Positions 51,666 to 59,672 of a stretch of 64,000 nucleotides of DNA are shown here, piece after piece. This DNA comes from Pseudovibrio sp. Alg231-02. GTDB taxonomy: Bacteria; Pseudomonadota; Alphaproteobacteria; Rhizobiales; Stappiaceae. The translations under genes were made by a program, and so were the position numbers. Within the stretch, counting starts at the first letter, position 1; every line of letters starts with the position of its first letter. The notes beneath the pieces were generated by a model. It saw nothing but the letters and a program-made list of their open reading frames with translations. It did not search any database and was not told the origin of the DNA. The stretch is from NCBI RefSeq assembly GCF_900143565.1, contig NZ_FREX01000009.1, forward strand, positions 176,001 through 240,000, read 5' to 3'.

Positions 51666-52054
51666 TGAGCAACCCACAAACCTTTGCAGAAGTTCAGAAG
51701 GTGATGACAGGCTACTTTGACGGCCTCTATCACGCAGACACCAAGGCCCTGGCTGAGGTGTTTCACCTCGATGCGCGCTACGTCAACATGATCGAAGGGG
51801 ACTACATGCATAAGTCCCTGAGTGAGTACTTCGAAATGGTGGATCGCCGTATCCCACCTGCAAAGAAAGGGGAGCCGCGGCAGGACCGCATCCACTCCAT
51901 GGAATTCGGCGGCTCTCAAATGGCCTTCGTCAAAGCCTCAATGACCATGATGAACCGCGAGTATCTGGACTTCCTCACCCTGACCAAAGACCAGCACGGC
52001 TGGCGGATCATGACCAAGATCTTCACCTACATCGCAAAGCCGGAGGCAAGCTGA
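51665..52054 (+). CDS. NTF2-like (SnoaL / Lumazine_bd_2-type) protein
   Basis: This 129-residue protein has the cone-shaped NTF2 fold: a helical start FAEVQKVMTGYFDGLYHADT, KALAEVFHLDARYVN, then strands QMAFVKASMTMMNREYLDFL and HGWRIMTKIFTYIAKP. Such proteins are dehydratases, isomerases or small-molecule binders. It sits between gst and a tautomerase with one-base start/stop overlaps at both ends, so it is part of one enzyme set. The specific reaction is unknown. Confidence 0.82.
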   Translation: MSNPQTFAEVQKVMTGYFDGLYHADTKALAEVFHLDARYVNMIEGDYMHKSLSEYFEMVDRRIPPAKKGEPRQDRIHSMEFGGSQMAFVKASMTMMNREYLDFLTLTKDQHGWRIMTKIFTYIAKPEAS

Positions 52055-52275
52055 TGCCATATGTAAACATCAAGATCACCAGGGAAGGTGGACCGGATGG
52101 CAAAGGTCCAACCGCAGACGAAAAAGCCGAGTTGATCCACGGCGTAACAGAGCTTTTGTCCCGCGTGCTCAACAAAAAGCCAAGCACGACCTTTGTGGTG
52201 ATTGATGAGGTTGCCCTTGAGGACTGGGGCATTGGCGGCCTGCCAGTCATCCAGTATCGCCAGCAGGTCTCTTAA
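52054..52275 (+). CDS. 4-oxalocrotonate tautomerase family enzyme
   Basis: This 73-residue protein starts MPYVNIKITREGG. After Met removal the N-terminal Pro is the catalytic base of this superfamily. FVVIDEVALEDWGIGG matches the middle of the fold. Members tautomerise 2-hydroxymuconates and similar enols or dehalogenate small acids. Its ATG overlaps the preceding TGA. The operon gst, NTF2-like, tautomerase with a divergent LysR gene looks like a small-electrophile or aromatic-degradation module without its ring-cleavage genes. Confidence 0.88.
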   Translation: MPYVNIKITREGGPDGKGPTADEKAELIHGVTELLSRVLNKKPSTTFVVIDEVALEDWGIGGLPVIQYRQQVS

Positions 52276-52287
52276 AGCACTTCAAAC

Positions 52288-52317
52288 AAAAACGCAGGGC
52301 TCAAACCCTGCGTTTTT
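52288..52317. terminator. Bidirectional terminator, tautomerase / M16 protease
   Basis: Perfect 12-base arms AAAAACGCAGGG and CCCTGCGTTTTT have loop CTCAAA, giving T-runs on both strands. It lies between two convergent genes. The core is nearly the same as the pyrE terminator at 55494-55526. Confidence 0.93.
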
Positions 52318-52326
52318 CAGTTCGCC

Positions 52327-55200
52327 TTATTGCGGCAGAATCTTCAGCGTCACATTCCGGTCTGGCACCAGAAAATCCGATGCTGCCACGACCAGATCGT
52401 CCGGGGTGATCTGCTCCAGAATTGTCGTGTAATTCTGATAGCGCTGGATCGCCTCAGGATAGCTTACAGCCTGACTTGCCAGTTCAAACCACAATCCATT
52501 GCTGTGTTCGGCATTGTTCATGGCTTCCAGAATAGGCTGACGCGCACGCAGCAACTCATCCGCTGTGATGTTGCCCTTCACCTGCAGCTCTTTGACGATA
52601 TCCTGATAAACAGTCTCCGCCGCATCCACATCATCCAGTTTCAACTTGCTGGACATTCCAATATAGCCAAACCCTTTGATTGTATTGGAGTTCATGCTGA
52701 ACGCATAAGGGCTGTAAGTCGCGCCCATAGCCTCACGCAGTTTATCGCGCAGACGAAGCTCTATGACGCCCTGCAACAACTGCAGTGTATAGCTCTGCGT
52801 TGCATCTGCATCATCGCTGGTTTTCCAATAATGCTGCAAAAGTGCCGCGTCACTGTCACCCTCATGGGTCAAAGAAACAGCTTGCGCCTCAGGAAACTCA
52901 ATACCAGTTGCGTAGCTATGCTTTGGCGCCTCAAAGGATTGCTGCAAAGCGCCGAAAGTCTCGGCAACCGCATCCAGAGCGGTCTGAACCTCAAGGTCGC
53001 CTACAATACCAATCTCGATCGGGCCCTTTTGAGCGATGCGGGAGATGATTGGCTTCAGCTCCTCATAGTTCCGCTCCAGCAAAGCTTCTTCACTTCCTGC
53101 ACCCCAGCGTTTGTCACCACTATGCAAAATGCGGGAGAACTCGCGGCCACGAACAGCTTCAGCAGAGCTGCGGGAGTTCTTGTAGGTCTCTTTCAGGCTC
53201 TTTTGGTAAAACGCTTGCCCCTCAGGACGATATGCCGGATCTGTCAGATACGCCGCGACCACCTGCAATTGCAGCTTCAGATCGTCCGGCGTTGTTCCGT
53301 ATTGCCCGGAAATGCCGTCTTCGCCAAAGGAAAGACCAACGCCAACTTGTGTACCAGAAAGTACCTTATCCAGATCAGCAACCGAGTACTTGCCAAGACC
53401 ACCAACAATAAACGCGCTCTGGAAGAAACCGGCCAAACCATCTTTATCAGCCGGCAGGTCTTCAATACCGCGACCAGTGCGCAGGGAGACAAACACCTTA
53501 CCCTTGTCAAAGTCCGTCCGCTTGAAGTTCAGCACCACGCCGTTTTCAAAAGTGTAAGAGCGGATTTGCCCAAAACTGCTAATTGTCTGCTGAGCAACTT
53601 TGCCTTTGGGACCAAAGCTTTCATAGTCAAAACTAGTCAGCGACTTGGCTTCAAAGGCTGCAACTGGCTGCTTCTGGCTTTCTTCAAACACGGAAAGAAT
53701 GGTCTCTTCAGCATTTGGAAAGGCCTCGGCAGTCGTCATAAACAGGTTTGGTTTTGCGCCTTCCCAAAGCTCAAGCAGTGCCTTTGAGACTTGCCGCGCT
53801 TTCAGATCAGAAAAGTGTTTCTGGAAGAAGGCCAGATCATCAGCAGAGGATGTGGTGACGCTCTCATTGAGCACATCGCGCACGAGTACATTGGCGATTG
53901 CACGGTTTGGAATAGTCTCTTCCGCTTTCACCGCAACTTCCAGTGAGTTGAGCCGGTTCACCAACTGCCGGTCAACTTCTTCCTGTGTCACGCCATAAGC
54001 CAGTGTTTGCCGCAGTTTCTGCTCCAGCAAAGCAAAACCGTCCTGCCACTTGTCGGTGGCAACGGTCGCGCTGGCAACAACGGTGTCGGCAAAGTCTTCG
54101 CTGTAATAATCCGTGCCGGCAGTGACCATAGTATCGTGAGAGGCAAGGGCTGCATCACGCAGACGCTCTTTCAAAATACTGATCCCGATCCTGCGCAGCG
54201 TGTTCTGAATGCGGTTCTGCTGGTTATCAATAAGCTCTTGAGAAGGTTTGACGAGATAAATGCTCAACACGGTAGGCAAAGACGGTTCTACAAAAAGCGC
54301 AGCACGCGGGGCTTCAGCAACCTTCAATCTCCCAAAATCCGGCTCTTCGCTGTCCAGTTGCTCTGCATTCGCAGGGCGCTTCCAATCCGCAAAGTGCTTT
54401 TGAATGGCAGCTTCTGTTGCTTCAACATCAATATCGCCAGTCACAACCACTGTGGTCCGACCGGGCGTGTAGTAGCTCTCGTAAAAATCGCGCAGGGTTG
54501 CCTGGTCAACGGCATCAATGCCATCCATTGTGCCAACCGGCAGCAAGGTGCGCTGTTTAATGCCCGGATAAAGGTAATCAAATCTGGCAACCAGCGCGTC
54601 ATAGCCTGGGCCGTAATTGCCGCGCACTTCAGAGGCGACAACACCGCGCTCACGGTCAATCGCACTTGTTGAGAGTGTAAGTTCACTTGCTGTCTCACGC
54701 ATAATAAACAGCGCAGTGTCCAGCAACTCCGCATCTGCTGAAGGCAGAGAGAGACGGTATGTGGTGTTATTCAACGTGGTCGCTGCATTGGTGCCTGCGC
54801 CAAAGGCCAGTCCTGCGCGCTCCAGTAAGGCCACCATCTCGCCTTCCGGCACATTGGTAGAACCGTTAAACGCCATGTGCTCCAGATAATGGGCAGCACC
54901 TGGTTCTGACCCTTTTTCCAAAGAGGATCCAGCATCAACCGCCATACGAACCTCAATCTGGTTCTTGGGGGATTGGCTCTGAACCAGCAAATACCGCATA
55001 CCATTGGGCAGCTGACGAGAGATTATTCTGGGATGCAGTTTAAGGTCAGTCTCAGGAAACCAATAGGACTGCTGATCTTGGGCAACCTGCAACGCCGGCT
55101 TGGGCTGAGGAGCCGCGGCATCCTGCGCATAAACAGGAACAGAAAAGACCAGTCCAGTGCTCAGCAGTGCTGGCACCATAAGGTGTCTGATTACGTGCAT
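52327..55200 (-). CDS. Secreted M16 family zinc peptidase
   Basis: This 957-residue protein has a signal peptide ending PVYAQ. The first M16 domain has the inverted zinc motif HYLEH at residues 104-108 and a distal Glu in RERGVVASEVRG. The second (C-terminal) domain has no zinc motif and is probably the inactive half. The order matches insulinase/pitrilysin relatives of periplasmic type. It should degrade peptides in the periplasm or outside. It is monocistronic, with about 358 bases to pyrE. Length and two-domain structure are normal for the family. Confidence 0.92.
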   Translation of the reverse strand: MHVIRHLMVPALLSTGLVFSVPVYAQDAAAPQPKPALQVAQDQQSYWFPETDLKLHPRIISRQLPNGMRYLLVQSQSPKNQIEVRMAVDAGSSLEKGSEPGAAHYLEHMAFNGSTNVPEGEMVALLERAGLAFGAGTNAATTLNNTTYRLSLPSADAELLDTALFIMRETASELTLSTSAIDRERGVVASEVRGNYGPGYDALVARFDYLYPGIKQRTLLPVGTMDGIDAVDQATLRDFYESYYTPGRTTVVVTGDIDVEATEAAIQKHFADWKRPANAEQLDSEEPDFGRLKVAEAPRAALFVEPSLPTVLSIYLVKPSQELIDNQQNRIQNTLRRIGISILKERLRDAALASHDTMVTAGTDYYSEDFADTVVASATVATDKWQDGFALLEQKLRQTLAYGVTQEEVDRQLVNRLNSLEVAVKAEETIPNRAIANVLVRDVLNESVTTSSADDLAFFQKHFSDLKARQVSKALLELWEGAKPNLFMTTAEAFPNAEETILSVFEESQKQPVAAFEAKSLTSFDYESFGPKGKVAQQTISSFGQIRSYTFENGVVLNFKRTDFDKGKVFVSLRTGRGIEDLPADKDGLAGFFQSAFIVGGLGKYSVADLDKVLSGTQVGVGLSFGEDGISGQYGTTPDDLKLQLQVVAAYLTDPAYRPEGQAFYQKSLKETYKNSRSSAEAVRGREFSRILHSGDKRWGAGSEEALLERNYEELKPIISRIAQKGPIEIGIVGDLEVQTALDAVAETFGALQQSFEAPKHSYATGIEFPEAQAVSLTHEGDSDAALLQHYWKTSDDADATQSYTLQLLQGVIELRLRDKLREAMGATYSPYAFSMNSNTIKGFGYIGMSSKLKLDDVDAAETVYQDIVKELQVKGNITADELLRARQPILEAMNNAEHSNGLWFELASQAVSYPEAIQRYQNYTTILEQITPDDLVVAASDFLVPDRNVTLKILPQ

Positions 55201-55558
55201 TATTGTTTCCCTGCGCCCTGCCCAAATTGCCTATGTGCTCTTGATTGGTGTTCCCGGTGTGAAGATGTTCACGAAAGCACACCCCCATGCTTCAGCGCGC
55301 AGGTTTTGCAGACTTTGTTGAAGCCCGTCACAAAACAAATCCTAAGCTGAACCCGAGTACCCGCGAGGTCTTCACCTCATAAAAGCTACATCTGCGTAAT
55401 TATCATAAACTTTGCTGTTATCTATATGCTTTCGCTTCATGTTGCTTTTGTGGCAAAAACAACTTTGAGGCTATGATGTAAAGCAACGCCACAAAACAAA
55501 AAACGCAGAGCCAAAGCCCTGCGTTTTCATCAAATCTTGTGTCTGGCTAAAGAACCGC
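55201..55558. other. Intergenic region between the M16 gene start and the pyrE end
   Basis: This 358-base gap holds the M16 promoter (- strand) and the pyrE terminator at 55494-55526. I see no additional gene. Confidence 0.5.
55494..55526 (-). terminator. Terminator of pyrE
   Basis: Arms AAACGCAGAGC and GCCCTGCGTTT pair with one mismatch around a short CAAA loop. The - strand has GCGTTTTTTG following. It is 33 bases past the pyrE stop codon and shares its core with the terminator at 52288. Confidence 0.82.
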
Positions 55559-56254
55559 TTAGAGCGGTAGTTCGCTGACACCACCGTTGGCAGCGGACCA
55601 TTCCAGCGGATTATTGAGGAACTTCTCAACTTCGTTCACCTTCTCAGCTGAGAAGTAATCGTTTGTGCGGCAAACGCGCAGGATGTCGTGCCATGTGGCA
55701 AGGTAGTGCAGGTTTACGCCATGCTCTGCCAGCTTGCCTTTCGTTTCCGGAAAGATGTCGTAATAGAACACCACCAGCGTGTCGGTCACTTCCGCACCCG
55801 CTTTGCGCAGTGCTTCGCAGAACTTGATCTTGGACCCGCCATCGGTGGTCAGGTCTTCCACCAACAGAACGTTCTGCCCCTCGTGAATATCACCTTCAAT
55901 TTGCGCATCACGGCCATAACCCTTTGGCTTTTTGCGCACATACTGCATTGGCAGTGCCATCTTATCTGCAATCCACGCGGCAAACGGAATACCAGCCGTC
56001 TCACCGCCTGCGATCGCATCAAACTTCTCAAAGCCCGCATCACGCAGCAGGGTTGCCACGGCAAACTCCATCAGTGTGCCACGAATGCGCGGGTAGGAGA
56101 TCAGTTTACGGCAATCGATGTAAACCGGGCTCGCTAGGCCGGATGCCAGAATGTACGGCTCTTCTGGACGGAAGTTCACCGCCTTGATTTCCATGAGCAT
56201 TTTTGCGGTCAGTTCCGCCATCACTTCGCGGTCAGGAAAAGAATTGGAAAACAT
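55559..56254 (-). CDS. pyrE: PyrE, orotate phosphoribosyltransferase
   Basis: This 231-residue enzyme joins orotate to PRPP in pyrimidine synthesis. The PRPP-binding motif is [18 protein letters not shown]. Upstream are [20 protein letters not shown] (orotate site) and [39 protein letters not shown] holds the flexible-loop Lys/Arg residues. It starts about 195 bases downstream of pyrC on the same strand, but a terminator and a palindromic repeat lie between, so a separate promoter is likely. Confidence 0.96.
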   Translation of the reverse strand: MFSNSFPDREVMAELTAKMLMEIKAVNFRPEEPYILASGLASPVYIDCRKLISYPRIRGTLMEFAVATLLRDAGFEKFDAIAGGETAGIPFAAWIADKMALPMQYVRKKPKGYGRDAQIEGDIHEGQNVLLVEDLTTDGGSKIKFCEALRKAGAEVTDTLVVFYYDIFPETKGKLAEHGVNLHYLATWHDILRVCRTNDYFSAEKVNEVEKFLNNPLEWSAANGGVSELPL

Positions 56255-56286
56255 CGCTGTCCCTCAAGTCACAGTAGGTGGTTTAG

Positions 56287-56331
56287 AGCGTATTCCCGAA
56301 AAGTGGTTCCGGTTTTCGGATAAGAATACGC
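56287..56331. repeat. Palindromic intergenic repeat, copy 3 (best match)
   Basis: AGCGTATTCCCGAAAAGTGG then TTCCGGTTTTCGGATAAGAATACGC; the ends are exact complements (GCGTATTC/GAATACGC) and the inner halves CCGAAAA/TTTTCGG pair as well. It lies between pyrC and pyrE and is the least degenerate copy in the window, so it serves as reference. Confidence 0.85.
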
Positions 56332-56393
56332 GCGAAAACAAAGATCTGGAATGCGTGGGATGACAGGGAGCTGGCACCGCACGCATTCACGTC

Positions 56394-56438
56394 AAAAAAA
56401 AGCAGCTTGCCCCGGCCATATTAGGTGCAAACTGCTTT
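56394..56438 (-). terminator. Terminator of pyrC
   Basis: Arms AAAGCAGCTTGC (56399-56410) and GCAAACTGCTTT (56427-56438) pair with one mismatch. On the - strand the stem is followed by a run of about eight T. It begins 12 bases after the pyrC stop. Confidence 0.88.
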
Positions 56439-56449
56439 GAAACTCATCT

Positions 56450-57496
56450 TTAGGTCTCAACCTTCCAGAATATATCAAATCCCGGATTGAAGAGGGTCAC
56501 CGGCCCGTCCGGTGTTGGAATACTCGGCGGGTAACTGACCTTTTCATCGGCCTTTACCAGGTCAATGGTCGCCTCGTTTGGTGCCATGCCATAAAACGCC
56601 GGACCATTGAGAGAGGCAAATGCCTCAAGCTTGTCGAGCGCACCTTCCTGCTCAAACACATGTGCCAGACAGCTCATAGTGTTTGGCGCGGAGAAGATGC
56701 CAGCACAGCCACACTCACACAGCTTGTTCTGGTCAAGATGCGGGGCGCTGTCTGTTCCAAGGAAGAAACGGGCATCGCCAGAAGTGGCTGCAGCACGCAG
56801 CGCAAGGCGGTGTTTCTCACGCTTCGCCACAGGCAGGCAATAGAAGTGAGGCTTGATGCCACCGACCAGAATGTCATTCCGGTTGATGATCAGGTGGTGC
56901 GTGGTGATCGTCGCCGCCAGATTGTCACCACCAGACTTGGCATAATTAACGCCTTCTTCCGTGGTGATGTGCTCCATCACCACTTTCAGCTTAGGGAACT
57001 TGCGGCGGATCGGGTCCAGTACAGTCTCAATGAACACTGCTTCACGGTCAAAGATGTCCACGTCAGACGTTGTGACCTCACCATGCACCAGAAGCGGCAA
57101 GCCAATCTCGGCCATGCGTTCCAGAACACCCGCCACCTTATCAAAGTCGCGCACACCACTTTGTGAGTTGGTTGTCGCGCCAGCAGGATAAAGCTTCACC
57201 GCAGTCACCAGACCAGACTTGGCTGCCTGCTCCAGATCATCCGCATCGGTGGTCTCAGTGAGATAAAGCGTCATGAGGGGAGTGAAGTCGTGCCCCTCTG
57301 GCATGGCTGCCAGAATGCGATCCCGATACCCGGCAGCATCCTTGCTGGTGACAACAGGCGGGACCAGATTAGGCATGATGATCGCGCGGCCAAAGTTTGC
57401 AGAAGTTGACGGCAGAACGGCCTTCAGCATCTCGCCATCACGTAAGTGCAGGTGCCAGTCATCAGGCCGTCTAATGGTCAGGCGGGTCTCGGTCAT
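56450..57496 (-). CDS. pyrC: PyrC, dihydroorotase (short E. coli type)
   Basis: This 348-residue enzyme closes carbamoyl aspartate to dihydroorotate. The binuclear zinc signature is [20 protein letters not shown]. The carboxylated Lys is in [15 protein letters not shown]. Other zinc His residues are in LLVHGEVT and KVVMEHITT, and the catalytic Asp is in [10 protein letters not shown]. Length equals E. coli PyrC (348). ATG 57496 is chosen (GGAG at seven bases) over ATG 57502 and the longer frame to 57556. It is followed by a strong terminator, then a repeat and pyrE. Confidence 0.96.
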   Translation of the reverse strand: MTETRLTIRRPDDWHLHLRDGEMLKAVLPSTSANFGRAIIMPNLVPPVVTSKDAAGYRDRILAAMPEGHDFTPLMTLYLTETTDADDLEQAAKSGLVTAVKLYPAGATTNSQSGVRDFDKVAGVLERMAEIGLPLLVHGEVTTSDVDIFDREAVFIETVLDPIRRKFPKLKVVMEHITTEEGVNYAKSGGDNLAATITTHHLIINRNDILVGGIKPHFYCLPVAKREKHRLALRAAATSGDARFFLGTDSAPHLDQNKLCECGCAGIFSAPNTMSCLAHVFEQEGALDKLEAFASLNGPAFYGMAPNEATIDLVKADEKVSYPPSIPTPDGPVTLFNPGFDIFWKVET

Positions 57497-57890
57497 CTTC
57501 ATGCTCCGTGTGGTCGAAAGGCTGCGCGACACCGGTTTACTGCCCAATGCCACCAAATCTCAAGGAAAAACTGATGCTTTCGAGCATCTCGCACAAATAC
57601 GTAGTTATGGGAACTAGCCCTTCGGGTGAAATGCGCTGCGTAACATTGCGAAAAGTACGCAACTAGGTACTTCCCACTATCCACATCTTCATAGTTTCAA
57701 AGTGCCCCGCACAAATCCTAAGCGAATCTACCTGTCAATTCTCACAGGTCGCCAAGCCCCAAATTTACATGGATTGATCTGGTGGGTGGATTATCATAAT
57801 GTTCCTGTTATGTACTAATTTAATTCACTTTTAGTTCTGGTTTTTGCAGGCGATTCGTTACGGCAGTCTTCACAGCTTGATCTCTTTCAA
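57497..57890. other. Divergent intergenic region pyrC / DUF925
   Basis: This 394-base gap holds both promoters. A small hairpin ACCTGT-N8-ACAGGT is at 57730-57749. A possible sigma-70-like pair (TTGATC, 17 bases, TAATGT) ends near 57802 and would serve the + gene. I see no ORF. Confidence 0.4.
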
Positions 57891-58577
57891 ATGAAAATCG
57901 TGTCCATGTCAGTTTTCACGGCCTCCGCCTCATCCGCTCATTCAACTCCCAAGGAGAAGATCGCCTCCTTGCCATCACGTGTTTCCCCTGTTCACCATGG
58001 CGCAGGTGAGCAGGGGCGCGTGTACTTTATCGAAGAGGTCATCCGCTCAACCGTGCTCTATGATCTGCTGAAGGTCCTGCGTGACGCCCGGTTGCCAGAT
58101 GCCTGGCTCGCGTCGGGCGCAATCTACCAAAGTGTCTGGAACGCACTGACGGGTAGGGAGGCTGGACACGGCATCAAAGACTACGACCTGATCTACCATG
58201 ATGAGGCGGAGACATCCTACGAGGCCGAAGACCGTGTGATCACCAGCCTCGCCAAAGCTTGCGAACCGCTGGGGCTTCCAGTTGAGATCCGCAATCAGGC
58301 CCGCGTGCACCTCTGGTTCCCCAAGCACTTCGGCATGGACTACCCCAAACTAGGCTGCTCGCTGGAGTCTCTCCTCTACTACGCCTCAACAACCCACTCC
58401 GTCGCCGCCCGCCTGCACGACGATGACCGCCTGCAGATCGAAGCCCCCTTCGGACTGGAACCCATCTTCCAAATGCAGATGCTCCCAAACAAAGTCCTGC
58501 CCAACGAAGAAACCTTCACCCGCAAAGCCAACCGTCTCACCAAGCACTGGCCAGAACTAACAATCATCCCTTGGTAG
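57891..58577 (+). CDS. DUF925-type nucleotidyltransferase (NTP_transf_6)
   Basis: This 228-residue protein contains a full nucleotidyltransferase-like core: ARLPDAWLASGAIYQSVWNA, then the acidic motif GHGIKDYDLIYHDE, PVEIRNQARVHLWFPKHFG, YASTTHSVAARLHDD and EAPFGLEPIFQMQMLPN. The DYD motif supplies the metal ligands expected for transfer of an NMP. The family's acceptor is unknown. A strong terminator follows. A related gene with a damaged active site lies 340 bases downstream. Start ATG 57891 is likely; 57906 is possible. Confidence 0.86.
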   Translation: MKIVSMSVFTASASSAHSTPKEKIASLPSRVSPVHHGAGEQGRVYFIEEVIRSTVLYDLLKVLRDARLPDAWLASGAIYQSVWNALTGREAGHGIKDYDLIYHDEAETSYEAEDRVITSLAKACEPLGLPVEIRNQARVHLWFPKHFGMDYPKLGCSLESLLYYASTTHSVAARLHDDDRLQIEAPFGLEPIFQMQMLPNKVLPNEETFTRKANRLTKHWPELTIIPW

Positions 58578-58605
58578 GCTGCCCCCAAATTTTATCCGCC
58601 TACCC

Positions 58606-58640
58606 AAAAGCCCGCTTTTCGATCTCAAAAGCGGGCTTTT
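58606..58640 (+). terminator. Terminator after the DUF925 gene
   Basis: Perfect 14-base arms AAAAGCCCGCTTTT (58606-58619) and AAAAGCGGGCTTTT (58627-58640) give T-runs on both strands. It lies 29 bases after the stop. Confidence 0.93.
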
Positions 58641-58784
58641 GCACGCCAACCACTTGTAAGAATTGAGATAACGAACCGAACCATAACAACAAACGACCTG
58701 CAATTGATCCTCAACATTGTTTACCAAGGCCCAACCCACCAATGGATTATCTCATTGGAATCTTTTAGTAGTTAGAAAGAGTAG

Positions 58785-58830
58785 AGCATCTCCCCGAGGC
58801 ATGGGTTCCATTCTTTGGATCAGGATATGC
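58785..58830. repeat. Palindromic intergenic repeat, copy 4
   Basis: A diverged copy: AGCATCTCCCCGAGGCATGG, then GTTCCATTCTTTGGATCAGG and ATATGC. Arm and core positions match the reference copy at 56287 loosely. It lies upstream of the DUF925 paralog. Confidence 0.6.
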
Positions 58831-58847
58831 ATAAACATGAAATGTCA

Positions 58848-58886
58848 GAGCATCACCCGTGATCCGGTTTGATCACCCGATACTCT
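58848..58886. repeat. Palindromic intergenic repeat, copy 5
   Basis: Inner arms GTGATC (58859-58864) and GATCAC (58871-58876) flank CGGTTT. Outer arms AGAGCATC and GATACTCT pair with one mismatch. It is next to copy 4, in tandem, and shares the CCGGTTT centre of the family. Confidence 0.62.
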
Positions 58887-58917
58887 GAAATGAACCGGTG
58901 CAGGCGTCATCAGGGCT

Positions 58918-59574
58918 ATGCCAAAATTAGTGCGTCACTCAGCTTTGGCCAATGCCAACTTGGAGTACCTGGATCAGGCAACGCTTGCGGACCCTCAACT
59001 CACCAGTGAGGAGGATCGCAAGCGGTTGCTTGAGCTGGTCCTGCGCTCCAACGCGCATCTGATTTCCGCCATGAAGGGCATCAGATCCCTCCGCCTGCCG
59101 GACTGGTGCATCTCCGGTCCCTCCATCGCATGGCCTCTTTGGACTGCGTTGAAGGGCAAGCCCGCCATGGCGGGAAATCACCAGCTTTACATCACCTACT
59201 ACGATCCATCAGAGCAAGCCCTCGAAAAAGAAGCCACCTACCTGCGCCATATCCGTCAGATCCTGAGCGCTGGGCCATATCAGGTGCACCTGTCCAATCA
59301 GGCAGGCCATGTCATCCATCATGACAGTGAGCGAATGAGCAATGGAACACCAGTCACATGCACTGCAGAAGCTTTAGTGCGCGATCCCGTCCAAACCTAT
59401 GCACTCGGCGTTCGCTTAGAGACCAACGGAACCTTCACCGTCCTGGCACCGTTCGGTTTGTCTGGCGTTTTTTCAATGAAGATGGAACGCAATACCGGAT
59501 ACTGCGACGAAGAGCACTTCCTCTATAAACTCCGCCGCGTTGAAGCCATGTGGCCGGGAGTTGCTCTCAGATAG
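58918..59574 (+). CDS. Degenerate paralog of the DUF925 nucleotidyltransferase
   Basis: This 218-residue protein aligns with the preceding gene: SLRLPDWCISGPSIAWPLWT, LYITYYDPSE, YQVHLSNQAGHVIHH, QTYALGVRLETNGTF and LAPFGLSGVFSMKMERN. The active-site motif GIKDYDL of the intact copy becomes GNHQLYI, so both Asp residues are absent. Activity is likely lost, and a regulatory or binding role remains possible. The frame is open and complete, so it is not a frameshifted pseudogene. It is bracketed by repeats at 58785, 58848 and 59586. The ribosome site is weak. Confidence 0.75.
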   Translation: MPKLVRHSALANANLEYLDQATLADPQLTSEEDRKRLLELVLRSNAHLISAMKGIRSLRLPDWCISGPSIAWPLWTALKGKPAMAGNHQLYITYYDPSEQALEKEATYLRHIRQILSAGPYQVHLSNQAGHVIHHDSERMSNGTPVTCTAEALVRDPVQTYALGVRLETNGTFTVLAPFGLSGVFSMKMERNTGYCDEEHFLYKLRRVEAMWPGVALR

Positions 59575-59585
59575 CTTTTGCTGGG

Positions 59586-59628
59586 GCGTTTTCCCAAAAG
59601 GTGTTCCGGCCTCCAGGCAGGAATACGC
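59586..59628. repeat. Palindromic intergenic repeat, copy 6
   Basis: GCGTTTTCCCAAAAGGTGTT followed by CCGGCCTCCAGGCAGGAATACGC. Outer arms GCGTTTTC/GAATACGC pair with two changes. It starts 12 bases after the DUF925 paralog stop, so that gene has family members on both sides. Confidence 0.68.
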
Positions 59629-59672
59629 GTGCAAACAAAGAGATAGATCTTCGCACGTGAATGAGCTGTGTC

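Larger units (their letters stand above)
58641..58917. other. Spacer with two palindromic repeats before the DUF925 paralog
   Basis: After the terminator the gap to 58918 holds repeats at 58785-58830 and 58848-58886. No gene or clear promoter is visible otherwise. Confidence 0.5.

Noticed and set aside
52330..53787. Long + strand open frame (485 codons) opposite the M16 protease gene
   Set aside because: Antisense to a well-supported gene, no ribosome site, no recognisable domain, and a composition typical of shadow frames.
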